51,740 nucleotides of DNA. Source: an uncultured Clostridia bacterium (GTDB taxonomy: Bacteria > Bacillota > Clostridia > TANB77 > CAG-508). The DNA lies in the NCBI GenBank assembly GCA_944392105.1, contig CALXVM010000014.1, positions 1 to 51,740 on the forward strand, read 5' to 3'. The position numbers and the translations under genes were made by a program. Position 1 is the first letter of the stretch. Every line of letters begins with the position of its first letter. Below are positions 10,142 through 18,863 of this stretch, in pieces. The notes under the pieces were generated by a model. It did not search any database. It worked only from the letters and a program-made list of their open reading frames with translations, and was not told where the DNA came from.

Positions 10142-10411
10142 TTATTTATTATATATTTCTCTTCTATGTCCTATTTCTAAGACTAATACTATTATATTTT
10201 CATCTTGTATTTCGCATATAACTCTATAATTTCCTATTCGATATCTCCACTGTCCTGATTTATTTTCTACTAATCCTTTGCCGTGAACTCTTGGATTTTC
10301 GCAATTTTCTATATTTTTTTCAAGCCATCCAATTATCAGTGCTGCTGTGTATTTATCCATTTTTTTTAATTGCTTTTTTGCTTTTTCTGTAAATATTACT
10401 TTATATTTCAA
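10142..10411 (-). CDS. RelE/ParE-family toxin
   Basis: This 89-aa basic protein has the RelE-like fold: KYKVIFTEKAKKQLKKMD, then WRYRIGNYRVICEIQDENIIVLVLEIGHRREIYNK. The WRYRIG-YRV core and the C-terminal GHR...Y match mRNA-cleaving RelE toxins, with Arg and Tyr as likely catalytic residues. It starts with TTG directly after the antitoxin stop codon (TAA TTG), so translation is coupled to the antitoxin. GAGGAG lies 12 bases upstream, inside the antitoxin gene. The low-efficiency start probably keeps toxin below antitoxin. Confidence 0.88.
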   Translation of the reverse strand: MKYKVIFTEKAKKQLKKMDKYTAALIIGWLEKNIENCENPRVHGKGLVENKSGQWRYRIGNYRVICEIQDENIIVLVLEIGHRREIYNK

Positions 10412-10630
10412 TTATAGACCCAACTCCTCTTTTACTTCTTTCATAGTATAAGTTTTAGGATTTTTCTTATATTCCTTTATCGCTTTATTATAACATTCTA
10501 AGTCATACTCATCTTCAATTTTTTCTAATACGGCATTCCTAATTAAGTCAGATAATGAAATGTTGTTCATCTCTGCATAAGTTTTTATTAACTCTGTATC
10601 CTTTTCACTTAATCGTACCGAGATAGTCAT
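10412..10630 (-). CDS. RelB-type ribbon-helix-helix antitoxin
   Basis: This 72-aa protein starts TISVRLSEKD, the beta strand of a ribbon-helix-helix DNA-binding domain, followed by two helices (LIKTYAEMNNISLSDLIRNAVLEKIEDEYD). The rest is an acidic/basic tail (YNKAIKEYKKNPKTYTMKEVKEELGL) that would wrap the toxin. I use ATG 10630, nine bases after GGAG; the TTG three codons earlier abuts the GGAG. The first gene of the pair, it should repress its own operon as a complex with the toxin. Confidence 0.88.
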   Translation of the reverse strand: MTISVRLSEKDTELIKTYAEMNNISLSDLIRNAVLEKIEDEYDLECYNKAIKEYKKNPKTYTMKEVKEELGL

Positions 10631-10876
10631 AATTTTCAACTCCTTTCTGTTATTATTGTACTACATTGTATTACATGTTGTCAATATTATTCTATTATTA
10701 TTTGTATAAATTTGTGATAATATTCTTAATATTAAATCATTATCAGTCATTTTTATATTCTCCTATTTTAAATTTAAAAAGACGAATTATAGTCTCATTT
10801 TTATTTAAAAGTTTTATATTATATATTTATTTTTGTAAAGTATAACCGTAATAAATATAATTATACAGTATTACTA

Positions 10877-10911
10877 AAAAAGAAATGCCGTGGTCAGACG
10901 ACATTTCTTTT
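10877..10911 (-). terminator. strong terminator of the Cys-cluster gene
   Basis: The stem AAAGAAATG-C/T-CG closes a short loop and ends in six T on the minus strand. It begins five bases after the stop codon of the gene at 10916. It could also act on the plus strand. Confidence 0.8.
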
Positions 10912-10915
10912 ACTT

Positions 10916-11482
10916 TCACCGAATAGTAAACCCTAAAGGTAGGTACCAATCTTCGTCAAAATATCTTTTTACCATTTGGAATAAGAACTCGTTGTATTCA
11001 TGCCACTCTTTTAAAAGCATAGCACGAGTATCATAGATGTTCTCGCAAACACCTGGCGAGATAGGAATAATGCCTCTTCCATATCTTGGACGTTCTTCAT
11101 AAGGAAGTCTACAACCTTCATATTTGTTCCAAAAAATGCACGGATAGTTTCTATTTCCGATGTGAATCACATCGACGATTAACTTTCCTTGATTTCTTGG
11201 TCTCATATAGAGAGTAGCTTCATGTGAGTTTATAAGAAAACTCAAGTCCAGTGTAAACATATTTCCAATGGTTTTAAAGACTTTGCGTTGCTTGTCAAAT
11301 ATCAAGTCAATTGAATAATTCCCAGACTCCAGCGCTGCAATCATTTTATTCCGGTCACAGTCAAAGTCATAAGGAGAAGCTTCACACGCTGTTGTTTGGC
11401 AACACCTACCTCCGCATTCTCTACAAATGGTTTTATCTTCTAATTTGCAACCAAGTAGTTGCTCTTCTTTTGACATTATCAT
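10916..11482 (-). CDS. Cys-cluster (YkgJ-like) protein, foreign codon use
   Basis: This 188-aa protein has an N-terminal cysteine cluster, CRECGGRCCQTTACEASPYDF, of the kind in YkgJ/FliB-like families that bind zinc or iron-sulfur. More Cys follow at NYPCIFW, EGCRLPYEERP and SPGVCENI. The C-terminal half ends DEDWYLPLGFTIR. I start at ATG 11482, seven bases after GGAGG; the longer ORF lacks a ribosome site. The unit has its own promoter (TTGATA, 17 bp, TATACT at 11565-11593) and terminator. Its codons are richer in G and C than those of its neighbours, suggesting transfer. A methyl- or metal-transfer role is possible but unproven. Confidence 0.7.
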   Translation of the reverse strand: MIMSKEEQLLGCKLEDKTICRECGGRCCQTTACEASPYDFDCDRNKMIAALESGNYSIDLIFDKQRKVFKTIGNMFTLDLSFLINSHEATLYMRPRNQGKLIVDVIHIGNRNYPCIFWNKYEGCRLPYEERPRYGRGIIPISPGVCENIYDTRAMLLKEWHEYNEFLFQMVKRYFDEDWYLPLGFTIR

Positions 11483-11564
11483 ATTATTTCCTCCATTTTC
11501 AAGAAATAATTTATCACATTTTACTGACCTAAAATATGATGTTAACATAACGTTGTACATTATA

Positions 11565-11593
11565 AGTATACCATATTATATGCGAATTATCAA
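11565..11593 (-). promoter_or_regulatory. sigma-A promoter of the Cys-cluster gene
   Basis: TTGATA (11588-11593) and TATACT (11565-11570) are separated by exactly 17 bp, about 80 bases before the chosen start codon. Confidence 0.6.
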
Positions 11594-11636
11594 ATGAACT
11601 TTATACGTATTTTAATAGAGTTTGGTAGTTTATAAA

Positions 11637-11677
11637 AAGCAAAGTAATAGTCTTATTTAAAACTAATACTTTGCTTT
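11637..11677 (-). terminator. terminator after the 57-aa basic protein gene
   Basis: A 15-bp stem with one mismatch (AAAGCAAAGTATTAG on the minus strand) is followed by TTTTTATA. It lies about 14 nt past the stop codon at 11691. Confidence 0.75.
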
Positions 11678-11690
11678 CCACGATATAATG

Positions 11691-11864
11691 TTAATCAGCT
11701 GAAAAAATATCATCTTGAGGAAAGAAGTGTCCCTTTAATACAAAATCTTTTTCTAAATTCCGATTTGGATCTCCTAAATCTTTTGAATGAATAGTCCTTG
11801 TTTTATCTGCTTTCTTTTTTATTATTTGTGATTTTGCCTTTAGTATTCCACGATGCTTTTTCAT
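11691..11864 (-). CDS. small basic protein of unknown function
   Basis: I do not recognise this 57-residue protein. Its first half is very basic (MKKHRGILKAKSQIIKKKAD), followed by a polar segment and a hydrophobic end (KDFVLKGHFFPQDDIFSAD). It has no membrane helix or signal peptide. I use ATG 11864, eight bases after GGAGG; the longer ORF would start inside the ribosome site. It is a single gene between secA and a foreign-looking unit and has a good terminator, so it is likely expressed. The charge suggests nucleic acid or ribosome binding, which is inference. Confidence 0.6.
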   Translation of the reverse strand: MKKHRGILKAKSQIIKKKADKTRTIHSKDLGDPNRNLEKDFVLKGHFFPQDDIFSAD

Positions 11865-11931
11865 TGATTTGACCTCCATCCTACAAAAGACAATAGATTT
11901 AAATAAATATTGCTATTTGCATCATAATTAT

Positions 11932-11972
11932 TATAGCAGGTTATTTTTAAAATTTAAATAACCTGCTATAAA
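11932..11972 (-). terminator. palindromic hairpin after secA
   Basis: A 16-bp perfect stem (TTATAGCAGGTTATTT and complement) lies about 24 nt past the secA stop codon. T-runs on either side are short, so it may work in both directions but weakly. Confidence 0.6.
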
Positions 11973-11995
11973 TTTTATTATTAATATTATTTTAT

Positions 11996-14758
11996 TTATG
12001 CGTTTTTACCACAACAATTCTTATACTTTTTACCCGAACCACATGGACATGGGTCATTTCTTCCAACTTTTGGTCCTTGATTTACTACTGGAATATGCCC
12101 TAAACTTGGAGCTTGTTTTTTAGTTTTGTTGTCTCTATTTACATTTTCTATTGTACTATTTGCAAGTGTAGCATTTGTTATCTGTACAGACTCTTGTCTA
12201 GTAACTGTTCCTTCTCTCTTTCTTGCATTCATTAATAGTTTTACAACATCTGATTTAATATCATAAACCATTTGTTCAAACATCTCAGAACCTTCTGTTC
12301 TATATTGTACAACAGGGTCTTTTTGACCATAAGCTCGTAAGCCTATACCATCTTTTAATTCGTCCATGTTGTCAATATGATCCATCCATCTATTATCAAC
12401 TATTTTTAGAACAACAACTCTTTCTAATTCTCTCATTTGCTTTTCACCAATTTGTTGTTCTTTTCCTTCATAAATTTCTAGTGCTTTATCTTTTAATTCT
12501 TTTCTAATATTATCTGCATGAACTTTCTTTTCTTTTAATGCATTTATTTCTGTAATTCCTAAATCTGTCTCAACTTCTTGCATTAAAGCTTCTTTTTGGA
12601 TGTTTAGTGGATCGCTACAATATGTATCAACAATTTCATCTATTACAGAGTTAACCATATTTAATACATTATTTCTAATATTCTCTCCATCAAGCACTTC
12701 ACGTCTTTGCTTGTAAATAATAGTTCTTTGAACGTTCATAACGTCATCATATTGTAAAACGTTCTTTCTTATGCTAAAGTTTCTGCTTTCAACTTTCTTT
12801 TGAGCATTTTCAACAGCCTTACTAATTATCTTTGATTCAATTGGTAAATCTTCGTCTGCGCCTAATGTATTGTATACCCTAGTAATTGCTTCTCCTCCAA
12901 ATATTTTCATTAAATCATCATCAAGGCTTAAATAAAATCTTGACTCTCCTGGGTCTCCTTGACGTCCACTACGTCCTCTTAATTGGTTATCAATTCTTCT
13001 AGACTCATGTCTTGATGTACCAATAATCTTTAGACCACCAACTGCAACAACTTTTTCTTTTTCTTTAGAAATTTCTTCGTCAAATTTATTTTTAATTTCT
13101 TGATATTTTTTTCTTAATTCTAATACCTTTTCGTCGTCTGTTTCATTGTATGCAGAAGCATCCTCAATTTCTTCAGCACTATATTTTAGTTTTCTCATTT
13201 GTCTTTTGGCTAAGAATTCACTATTACCACCAAGCATAATATCTGTACCACGACCTGCCATGTTTGTTGCTATTGTAACAGCTCCAAACTTACCAGCTTG
13301 AGAAACAATTTCTGCTTCTTTTTCATGATATTTAGCATTTAATACTTCATGTGGTATTTGTTCTTTATCTAGTAATTTACTTAATTTTTCTGATTTTTCA
13401 ATTGAAATTGTACCAACTAATACTGGTTGACCTTTTTCATGACTTGCTTTTATATCTTTAATTACTGCTCTAAATTTAGCATCTTCATTTTTAAATATAA
13501 TGTCTTTTTGGTCTTTTCTAATCATTGGCTTATTTGTAGGTATTTCAATAACATCTAATTTATAGATTTCTTGGAACTCTGTTTGTTCTGTCATAGCAGT
13601 ACCTGTCATACCAGACAATTTATCATACATTCTAAAGTAATTTTGAAATGTAATTGTTGCAAGTGTTTTCGATTCGTCTGCTATTTTAACATGTTCTTTA
13701 GCTTCAATTGCTTGATGTAAACCGTTGTTGTATCTTCTACCATACATAATTCTTCCTGTAAATTCATCAACAATTAAAACTTGTCCATCTTTTACGATAT
13801 AGTCTATATCTTTTTTCATAATACCATGTGCACGAAGTGCTTGGTTAACATTATGAACTAACTCTGAATTTTCAATATCATTGAAATTCTCTAACCCAAA
13901 TTCTTTCTCAGCTTTTTTAATACCTTTTTGTGTTAATGAAGCAGATTTTGCTTTTAAGTCTACAATGTAATCATATTTCTCGTTATCTTCTGCTTGTGCT
14001 TCATCTTTCACATCTTCTTCTACTATTACTTTAGGTGTCAATTTTGAAACGAAATTATCTGCTTTTTTGTACAAATTAGATGATTGAGTACCTCTACCTG
14101 AAATAATAAGTGGAGTACGTGCCTCATCAATTAAAATACTATCAATTTCGTCTACAATTGCATAATGTAATGGTCTTTGAACTAATTGTTCTTTATATAT
14201 AACCATGTTATCTCTTAAGTAGTCAAATCCAAATTCGTTATTTGTTCCATATGTAATATCACATGCATATGCTTTTTGTTTTTCTTTAGGTTCCATCCCT
14301 GCTATTACCAAACCAACTGACATACCTAAAAATTTATATAATTTACCCATCCATTCACTATCTCTTTTAGCTAGGTAATCATTAACTGTTATAATGTGTA
14401 CGCCTTTTCCTTCTAACGCATTTAAATATGCTGGCAATGTTGCAACTAATGTCTTTCCTTCACCAGTTTTCATTTCTGCAATTCTACCTTGATGAAGTAT
14501 AATACCACCTATTAATTGAACATCAAAATGACGCATTTCTAAAACTCTTTTTGCACCTTCTCTAACAACTGCAAAAGCTTCTGGTAAAATGTCATCTAAT
14601 GTTTTTCCATCTGCTAACATTTTTTTAAATTCATCTTTTTTTGCTCTTAACTCACTGTCTGTTAATTTTTGCATTTCTGGTTCTAATGCATTTATTTTGT
14701 CAACGATAGGTTTTACTCTTTTAACTTCCCTCTCGCTGTATGACTTAAATAATCCCAT
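11996..14758 (-). CDS. secA: preprotein translocase ATPase SecA
   Basis: SecA drives secretion of unfolded proteins through SecYEG. The 920-aa protein has Walker [14 protein letters not shown] near residue 100, the DEAD-like motif [15 protein letters not shown], the second motor domain ([14 protein letters not shown] and [10 protein letters not shown]), and the helical wing region. The C-terminal zinc motif [19 protein letters not shown], which binds SecB or ribosomes, is intact. The length is slightly above the B. subtilis enzyme (841 aa) because of the tail and loops. A clear start with GGAG upstream is at 14758. It stands alone, as is usual. Confidence 0.98.
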   Translation of the reverse strand: MGLFKSYSEREVKRVKPIVDKINALEPEMQKLTDSELRAKKDEFKKMLADGKTLDDILPEAFAVVREGAKRVLEMRHFDVQLIGGIILHQGRIAEMKTGEGKTLVATLPAYLNALEGKGVHIITVNDYLAKRDSEWMGKLYKFLGMSVGLVIAGMEPKEKQKAYACDITYGTNNEFGFDYLRDNMVIYKEQLVQRPLHYAIVDEIDSILIDEARTPLIISGRGTQSSNLYKKADNFVSKLTPKVIVEEDVKDEAQAEDNEKYDYIVDLKAKSASLTQKGIKKAEKEFGLENFNDIENSELVHNVNQALRAHGIMKKDIDYIVKDGQVLIVDEFTGRIMYGRRYNNGLHQAIEAKEHVKIADESKTLATITFQNYFRMYDKLSGMTGTAMTEQTEFQEIYKLDVIEIPTNKPMIRKDQKDIIFKNEDAKFRAVIKDIKASHEKGQPVLVGTISIEKSEKLSKLLDKEQIPHEVLNAKYHEKEAEIVSQAGKFGAVTIATNMAGRGTDIMLGGNSEFLAKRQMRKLKYSAEEIEDASAYNETDDEKVLELRKKYQEIKNKFDEEISKEKEKVVAVGGLKIIGTSRHESRRIDNQLRGRSGRQGDPGESRFYLSLDDDLMKIFGGEAITRVYNTLGADEDLPIESKIISKAVENAQKKVESRNFSIRKNVLQYDDVMNVQRTIIYKQRREVLDGENIRNNVLNMVNSVIDEIVDTYCSDPLNIQKEALMQEVETDLGITEINALKEKKVHADNIRKELKDKALEIYEGKEQQIGEKQMRELERVVVLKIVDNRWMDHIDNMDELKDGIGLRAYGQKDPVVQYRTEGSEMFEQMVYDIKSDVVKLLMNARKREGTVTRQESVQITNATLANSTIENVNRDNKTKKQAPSLGHIPVVNQGPKVGRNDPCPCGSGKKYKNCCGKNA

Positions 14759-15096
14759 GTCATTCTCTCCTTTTTCTTTATGTGATTAAAAATTATCTAT
14801 CTTACTATATCACTTATTGTCAAAAATCGCAATACATTAAGTTCAAATAATTTTATTAACTTTTTTATTTTTTTTTATAAAAATAATATATCAAGCCAAA
14901 ACCTAATTAGAAAAATATTTTCGATTGCATTAAAAACTATTTTCAATAGAGAATATATTAATTTTTATAAGTAATTAGGTCTTTTACAATAATTTAAATA
15001 ATTTCTAAAATTAGTAAACATTAAATGTTTTAATAAGAATAAAAGAAATTTTGTCTCATATTATTTAATAATTAACTATAGAAAGAGGGATTAAAT
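14759..15096. other. divergent promoter region between secA and the YcgQ-like gene
   Basis: I see no gene in this 338-bp AT-rich stretch. It separates two genes that point away from each other, so it must hold both promoters. A pair of complementary 8-mers (CCTAATTA near 14900 and TAATTAGG near 14980) could form a long loop. Confidence 0.4.
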
Positions 15097-15639
15097 ATGT
15101 TTATTTTTAATGTTAAAGTAAATGGAAATAAATTGGGCAAAGCCTTACTTGCAGTTTTAATTATAATTATTTTAATTGTAACATGTATTGTATGTTATAA
15201 CCTTTTTGCCAAATCACGCTTTAAAACAAATGACACATATAACAAAGATGTTGTATATGAGCTATCTCCTCAAAATTACGCAAATGTGCTTCAAACAGTA
15301 CATAACAATATTGATGATTATGTTGGTCAAAGAATTAAATTTTCAGGTTACATCTATAGAATATTTGATTTTTCAGAAAAACAATTTGTTTTAGCAAGAG
15401 ATATGATAGTTTCTTCTGATTTTCAAACAGTAGTCGTTGGATTTTTATGTGAATGTAGTGATGCAAGTAGTTATGCTAACAATGAATGGGTTGAACTAGA
15501 AGGAGAAATAACTAAAGGAGATTATCATGGAGATATGCCTATAATTAAAGTTACTTATATAAACAGGATTAACGTTCCAAACGAAGAAATTGTGTATCCA
15601 CCAGATAGCTCTTTTGTGCAAACATCTACTGTATTATAG
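15097..15639 (+). CDS. YcgQ/DUF1980-like (TIGR03943 C-terminal) membrane-anchored protein
   Basis: This 180-aa protein has one membrane helix at about 14-34 and an exposed C-terminal domain. The segment GQRIKFSGYIYR, FVLARDMIV, VVGFLCE and WVELEGEI follows the C-terminal domain of YcgQ/DUF1980 proteins, the partners of the YcgR permease family. In those proteins the ARxxIxCC pair is usually two Cys; here it is two Ser (MIVSSD), and a single Cys remains in GFLCECS. No permease gene is adjacent. A metal or redox role seen in relatives may be lost. GAGGG precedes the ATG. Confidence 0.6.
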   Translation: MFIFNVKVNGNKLGKALLAVLIIIILIVTCIVCYNLFAKSRFKTNDTYNKDVVYELSPQNYANVLQTVHNNIDDYVGQRIKFSGYIYRIFDFSEKQFVLARDMIVSSDFQTVVVGFLCECSDASSYANNEWVELEGEITKGDYHGDMPIIKVTYINRINVPNEEIVYPPDSSFVQTSTVL

Positions 15640-15642
15640 TAT

Positions 15643-15924
15643 AAGATAAGGTTGTGTGGAAATATTTTATAGAATTATCAACATGTAAAAGATGTTCCTT
15701 TATAAAAGAATATAAGAAAAATAAGTAGTAAATTCGTAGTACCGCGCAGCGACCAAACGTAGCCGAAGGCGAAGTGCGATTCGAGCAACTTTCTTTCTAG
15801 CAAAATAAAAATCACATTTTTATTTTGCTAATAAGTAGTTGCGAGCAGCAAGGTACAAGATTTACTACTTATTTTTCTATAAGGAAATAGATATATTACT
15901 AATAATACTTTCACACAATCTTAT
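15643..15924. repeat. terminator hairpin with a stem-loop repeat (element E1) in its loop
   Basis: The outer arms at about 15646-15666 and 15904-15924 pair over 21 positions (18 Watson-Crick, two G-T, one mismatch) and lie just past two convergent genes, as a bidirectional terminator would. Inside is element E1 (about 15716-15877), with its own 18-bp arms (GAAAAATAAGTAGTAAAT), a GC-rich interior with CGCAGCGACC and GGCGAAGTGCGA, and an inner 13-bp hairpin at 15799-15829. E1 has no ORF and looks like a small non-autonomous repeat or a structured RNA. Confidence 0.65.
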
Positions 15925-15925
15925 T

Positions 15926-17026
15926 TTAGGTTTGCCTCTCGAAAATTGTTTTAAATACACCTTTATCAATTAACGTTGCAAATACATTTTTTATAATAAT
16001 TAAAACTATAGGTCCAATAACCATACCTAATATGCCTATAAATTTATATCCGGTATACATTGCTATTAAAGTAAATATTGGATGAATTCCAATTTGACCA
16101 CTTACTATCTTTGGTTCTACAAATTGTCTTACTATTGACATTATGGCCCATAAAATTAATATAGAAACTCCTAATGTTATATCTCCTGTAAAAGCTGAAA
16201 TTATAGCCCATGGAAGCATTACAAATCCAGAGCCAAATATAGGGAGTAAATCTATAAATCCTATTAATAATGCGGCTATTAAAGGATATGGTACATTTAA
16301 GCCAACAATATTGAAAATATATAGTCCTATTAAAGAAATTATAAAAGAAATTAATACTAGTATTAGTTCTGCTTTTAAGTATCCGCCTAATGTTTTTACA
16401 AGTTTTCTTAAATGAGTTCCTAATGTTCTAACCCATTGCTGTGGAAAATGATGTTCCAATTGGTCTAGCATATAAATTCTATCTACACAGATAAAGTATA
16501 AAGCAAGAAATGTTATTGCTGTATATATTCCTATTGTTGGAATTGAAGTTAAAAAACTAAGTATGGAAGTTAGCCATTGTTTTACAAAATTTATAATAAC
16601 TTCAACAAATTCCATTGCAGAAGTTTGTATTGTGGTTATAACATCTTCTGGAATATTTAATTTTGTTATATCTATTTTACTTATAATATTCTCAACAAAT
16701 TCTACGGCTTTATCAAAATAAATGTTTAAGTTTTCTAATAGTTTTGAGGCTTCTGTAATTATAGTGGTTGTCCCCCATACTATTAACCCTATTATTATGG
16801 CAAATGCTAAACCAAAAACTATAATAGCACTTGTTTTTCTTTTTAATTTAGTTTTTTTCATTATTAATTTTATTATTGGCTCTATTACTAATGATAAAAT
16901 AAATGCTATTAAAAATGGCATATAAAATACAGCTAATTTAAAGGCTAGGTATATTCCTACTATTGTAAGCAAAACTATAATTATATTTTTAAATACTTTG
17001 CCCCAATAATTCATGTCAATTACCAT
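15926..17026 (-). CDS. AI-2E family transporter (PerM/YtvI-like membrane protein)
   Basis: This 366-aa membrane protein has about seven to eight hydrophobic helices and belongs to the AI-2E/UPF0118 family. Typical landmarks are the long amphipathic region at about 70-140, the HFPQQWVRTLGTHLRKLVKTLGGY segment before a helix pair, and GFIDLLPIFGSG, then MYTGYKFIGILGMVIGPI near the end. Family members have been linked to autoinducer-2 export, Na+/H+ exchange or sporulation (YtvI); the sequence alone does not choose. The start at 17026 has GGGAGG eight bases upstream. It stands alone between repeats E1 and E2. Confidence 0.88.
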   Translation of the reverse strand: MVIDMNYWGKVFKNIIIVLLTIVGIYLAFKLAVFYMPFLIAFILSLVIEPIIKLIMKKTKLKRKTSAIIVFGLAFAIIIGLIVWGTTTIITEASKLLENLNIYFDKAVEFVENIISKIDITKLNIPEDVITTIQTSAMEFVEVIINFVKQWLTSILSFLTSIPTIGIYTAITFLALYFICVDRIYMLDQLEHHFPQQWVRTLGTHLRKLVKTLGGYLKAELILVLISFIISLIGLYIFNIVGLNVPYPLIAALLIGFIDLLPIFGSGFVMLPWAIISAFTGDITLGVSILILWAIMSIVRQFVEPKIVSGQIGIHPIFTLIAMYTGYKFIGILGMVIGPIVLIIIKNVFATLIDKGVFKTIFERQT

Positions 17027-17114
17027 ATGTACAACCTCCCTACTATATTAATATTCATAGATTATAATATTATGTATCTATAGTAATATAAAAATCTTTC
17101 TATTAATATATTTA

Positions 17115-17134
17115 AGAGCGCTATTTAGCGCTCT
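17115..17134. terminator. small GC-rich hairpin
   Basis: AGAGCGCT and AGCGCTCT form a perfect 8-bp stem with a four-base loop. It lies past the CBS gene on the minus strand, after repeat E2, and lacks a long T-run. Confidence 0.45.
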
Positions 17135-17140
17135 ATTTGA

Positions 17141-17259
17141 CTAAGCAATAAATGTAGTATTTTACAGTGAGGCAAAGTCTTTCAATTTATGCGTTAGCAA
17201 AATTGAAAGTAGCCGTGCATCCGCAGTCAAACGAAAAAAATACTATATTTATTGCATTT
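17141..17259. repeat. stem-loop repeat (element E2)
   Basis: Arms GCAATAAATGTAGTATTTT (17145-17163) and a near-complement at 17236-17255 enclose an asymmetric loop. The loop has CAGTGAGGC on the left, an inner 10-bp hairpin (CTTTCAATTT) and CGCAGTCAAACGA on the right. The architecture is like E1 (15.7 kb) and E3 (40.8 kb). There is no ORF. It lies 15 nt past the CBS gene stop codon. Confidence 0.55.
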
Positions 17260-17274
17260 TATTAGAATGCACAT

Positions 17275-17712
17275 TTATCCTGCATTCTTTGTGTTGTCAC
17301 AACAAATATTTTCAAGGGTACTACAAAGTCCTTGGGTACTTACGTTTTCATTTGTGGCTAAATCCCCTAATGTTAAAATTCCTATAATTTTGTTATTATC
17401 TATAACAGGAATTCTTCTTATTTGGTTTTGAGACATTAGTTTTTCTGCATCTGCTACATCTGTGTCTGGTGTACAACAGCATACATTACATGACATAATA
17501 TCACTAACTGGAGTTGTTTTTACATCTTTATCACATGCTACTGTTCTTAATATTATATCTCTATCTGTTACAACACCTACTACCTTTTTTGAGTCGTCAC
17601 ATACTGGGACACATCCTATATGATTGTCCATCATTAATTTGGCACAATCTTTTATTGTACTATTAGGTTTTACCCAACAAACTTCATTACACATACAATC
17701 TTTTACTTTCAT
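17275..17712 (-). CDS. Cys-rich tandem CBS-domain protein
   Basis: Two CBS repeats (about 1-60 and 70-125) form a Bateman module of the stand-alone type, which binds adenosine nucleotides and senses energy or stress. VVTDRDIILR and ILTLGDLA are the repeat signatures. The protein is unusually rich in cysteine, with 14 in 145 residues: DCMCNEVC, GCVPVC, SCNVCCC and a CSTLENICC tail. That suggests metal or redox sensing in addition to nucleotides, which is my inference. I prefer ATG 17712; the ATG 12 bases earlier touches the AAAGGA. It is monocistronic. Confidence 0.85.
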   Translation of the reverse strand: MKVKDCMCNEVCWVKPNSTIKDCAKLMMDNHIGCVPVCDDSKKVVGVVTDRDIILRTVACDKDVKTTPVSDIMSCNVCCCTPDTDVADAEKLMSQNQIRRIPVIDNNKIIGILTLGDLATNENVSTQGLCSTLENICCDNTKNAG

Positions 17713-17796
17713 AATTAATCTCATTCCTTTCTAGAGGCACAAATCTGGTTGAAAAAATTGTAATTATTTTTCAAGCCTTACCCACCCTTTCTTAAA

Positions 17797-17899
17797 ATTT
17801 AAAAATTGTAATATACTAAGCGATATGCGTAGAATTATTTATTTAGCTTAAGCAAATATACATTTTCTCTAAATTATAATTTTTAAATTTTCAATAATT
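17797..17899. repeat. long-arm AT-rich inverted repeat upstream of the CBS gene
   Basis: AAAATTTAAAAATT at about 17797 and its complement near 17885 could pair over 14 bp or more with a loop of about 70 nt. It lies between a terminator and the CBS gene and so may be part of that gene's leader. I cannot match it to a known riboswitch. Confidence 0.35.
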
Positions 17900-17914
17900 A
17901 TTTTGTCCGAAAAA

Positions 17915-17955
17915 AATAAAGATATGCATTTGAATTTTGCACATCTTAAAAAAAT
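17915..17955 (-). terminator. terminator after the proline-tail protein gene
   Basis: AAGAT-G-TGCA pairs with TGCA-T-ATCTT and is followed by TATTTTTTT on the minus strand, about 20 nt past the stop codon at 17974. Confidence 0.7.
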
Positions 17956-17973
17956 TTTTAAATTATATATTTT

Positions 17974-18681
17974 TTAAAATTTGTAATAATCTACATAGTC
18001 TCTTGGTCTAATAGGTGGTCTAGGTGGAATTGGATTTACAGGAGGCTTTGGCGGTCTTGTTGGTAATTTATTTTCTTCTAATAATTTTTTTAAAATTAAA
18101 ATTTGAATTAAATCTCTCAATAAGTTATTTCTAGGTTTTAGTTGTCTTGTTTCTCTTACTCCTATATTTTCTGTATCTTTTGTTTTTGATGTTGTATCAG
18201 ATTTGCTAGCTAACGAATTTGGCTTAGTATTTTGCATGTTTTGAGTATTTTTTACATTTCTATTTTGAATATTATTTTCTATTTTATTTGTTTTACTATC
18301 CATCTTAGAGGAACTATTATTAAAACTTGCATTAACATTTACTACTGTCGTAGTTTCAGTTTCTTCTAAATTATTATATACTTCATCTGTCATTTTTTGT
18401 ATTAATTCTTTTGTTATTGGTTCATTATTGTTTTCGCAGATTTTGCATACCATTGGGTTTACAATTTTATATATTTCCGGATAAAAATTCAAAAAATCAT
18501 TTTCATTATATCTTTTATTATTAGCTATCGTATAGCTGTTTTCTGCTTGCATATATTGAGTAACCAAATTTGTATTATTAGCTTGTAAATAATTATTACT
18601 ATAATTTGAATATGTATTTTGCCTTTCTATTGGATATCCTAAAACTGCTCTCATATAGTCTTCGTAATTTTTATAATACAT
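17974..18681 (-). CDS. low-complexity protein with proline-rich tail, possibly spore-related
   Basis: I do not recognise this 235-aa protein. It opens MYYKNYEDYMRAVLGYP and is rich in Asn, Tyr, Ser and Thr, with no signal peptide or membrane helix. The middle (about 60-105) is a predicted helical pair with a CKICENN motif; residues 110-185 are Asn/Ser/Thr low complexity. It ends with a basic helix (RDLIQILILKKLLEEN) and a proline-rich tail (RPPKPPVNPIPPRPPIRP). Tyr-rich, Asn-rich proteins with such tails resemble spore coat or morphogenetic proteins in sporulating bacteria, which is an inference. AGGAGG lies eight bases before the start. Confidence 0.55.
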   Translation of the reverse strand: MYYKNYEDYMRAVLGYPIERQNTYSNYSNNYLQANNTNLVTQYMQAENSYTIANNKRYNENDFLNFYPEIYKIVNPMVCKICENNNEPITKELIQKMTDEVYNNLEETETTTVVNVNASFNNSSSKMDSKTNKIENNIQNRNVKNTQNMQNTKPNSLASKSDTTSKTKDTENIGVRETRQLKPRNNLLRDLIQILILKKLLEENKLPTRPPKPPVNPIPPRPPIRPRDYVDYYKF

Positions 18682-18795
18682 ATAATATACCTCCTTTTAT
18701 TTTTTATATTATATGAAATTATAGTATTTTACGTTACCAATAGTTTTTTATATTAAATTATTGAACTCTGAATATATAAAAGCTTATTTAAAATA

Positions 18796-18843
18796 ACTAA
18801 AAATACAACATGTATAATTAACATAATTGTTGTATTTTTTAGT
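18796..18843 (-). terminator. terminator after murD
   Basis: ACTAAAAATACAACA pairs with TGTTGTATTTTTTAGT across a short loop, about 20 nt past the murD stop codon. It has T-rich flanks on both strands. Confidence 0.65.
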
Positions 18844-18863
18844 TTATAATCTTTTTATATTTC

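Noticed and set aside
10142..10630. RelBE pair as a new toxin-antitoxin type
   Set aside because: Fold, gene order and overlap are those of ordinary RelBE systems; only the TTG toxin start is notable.
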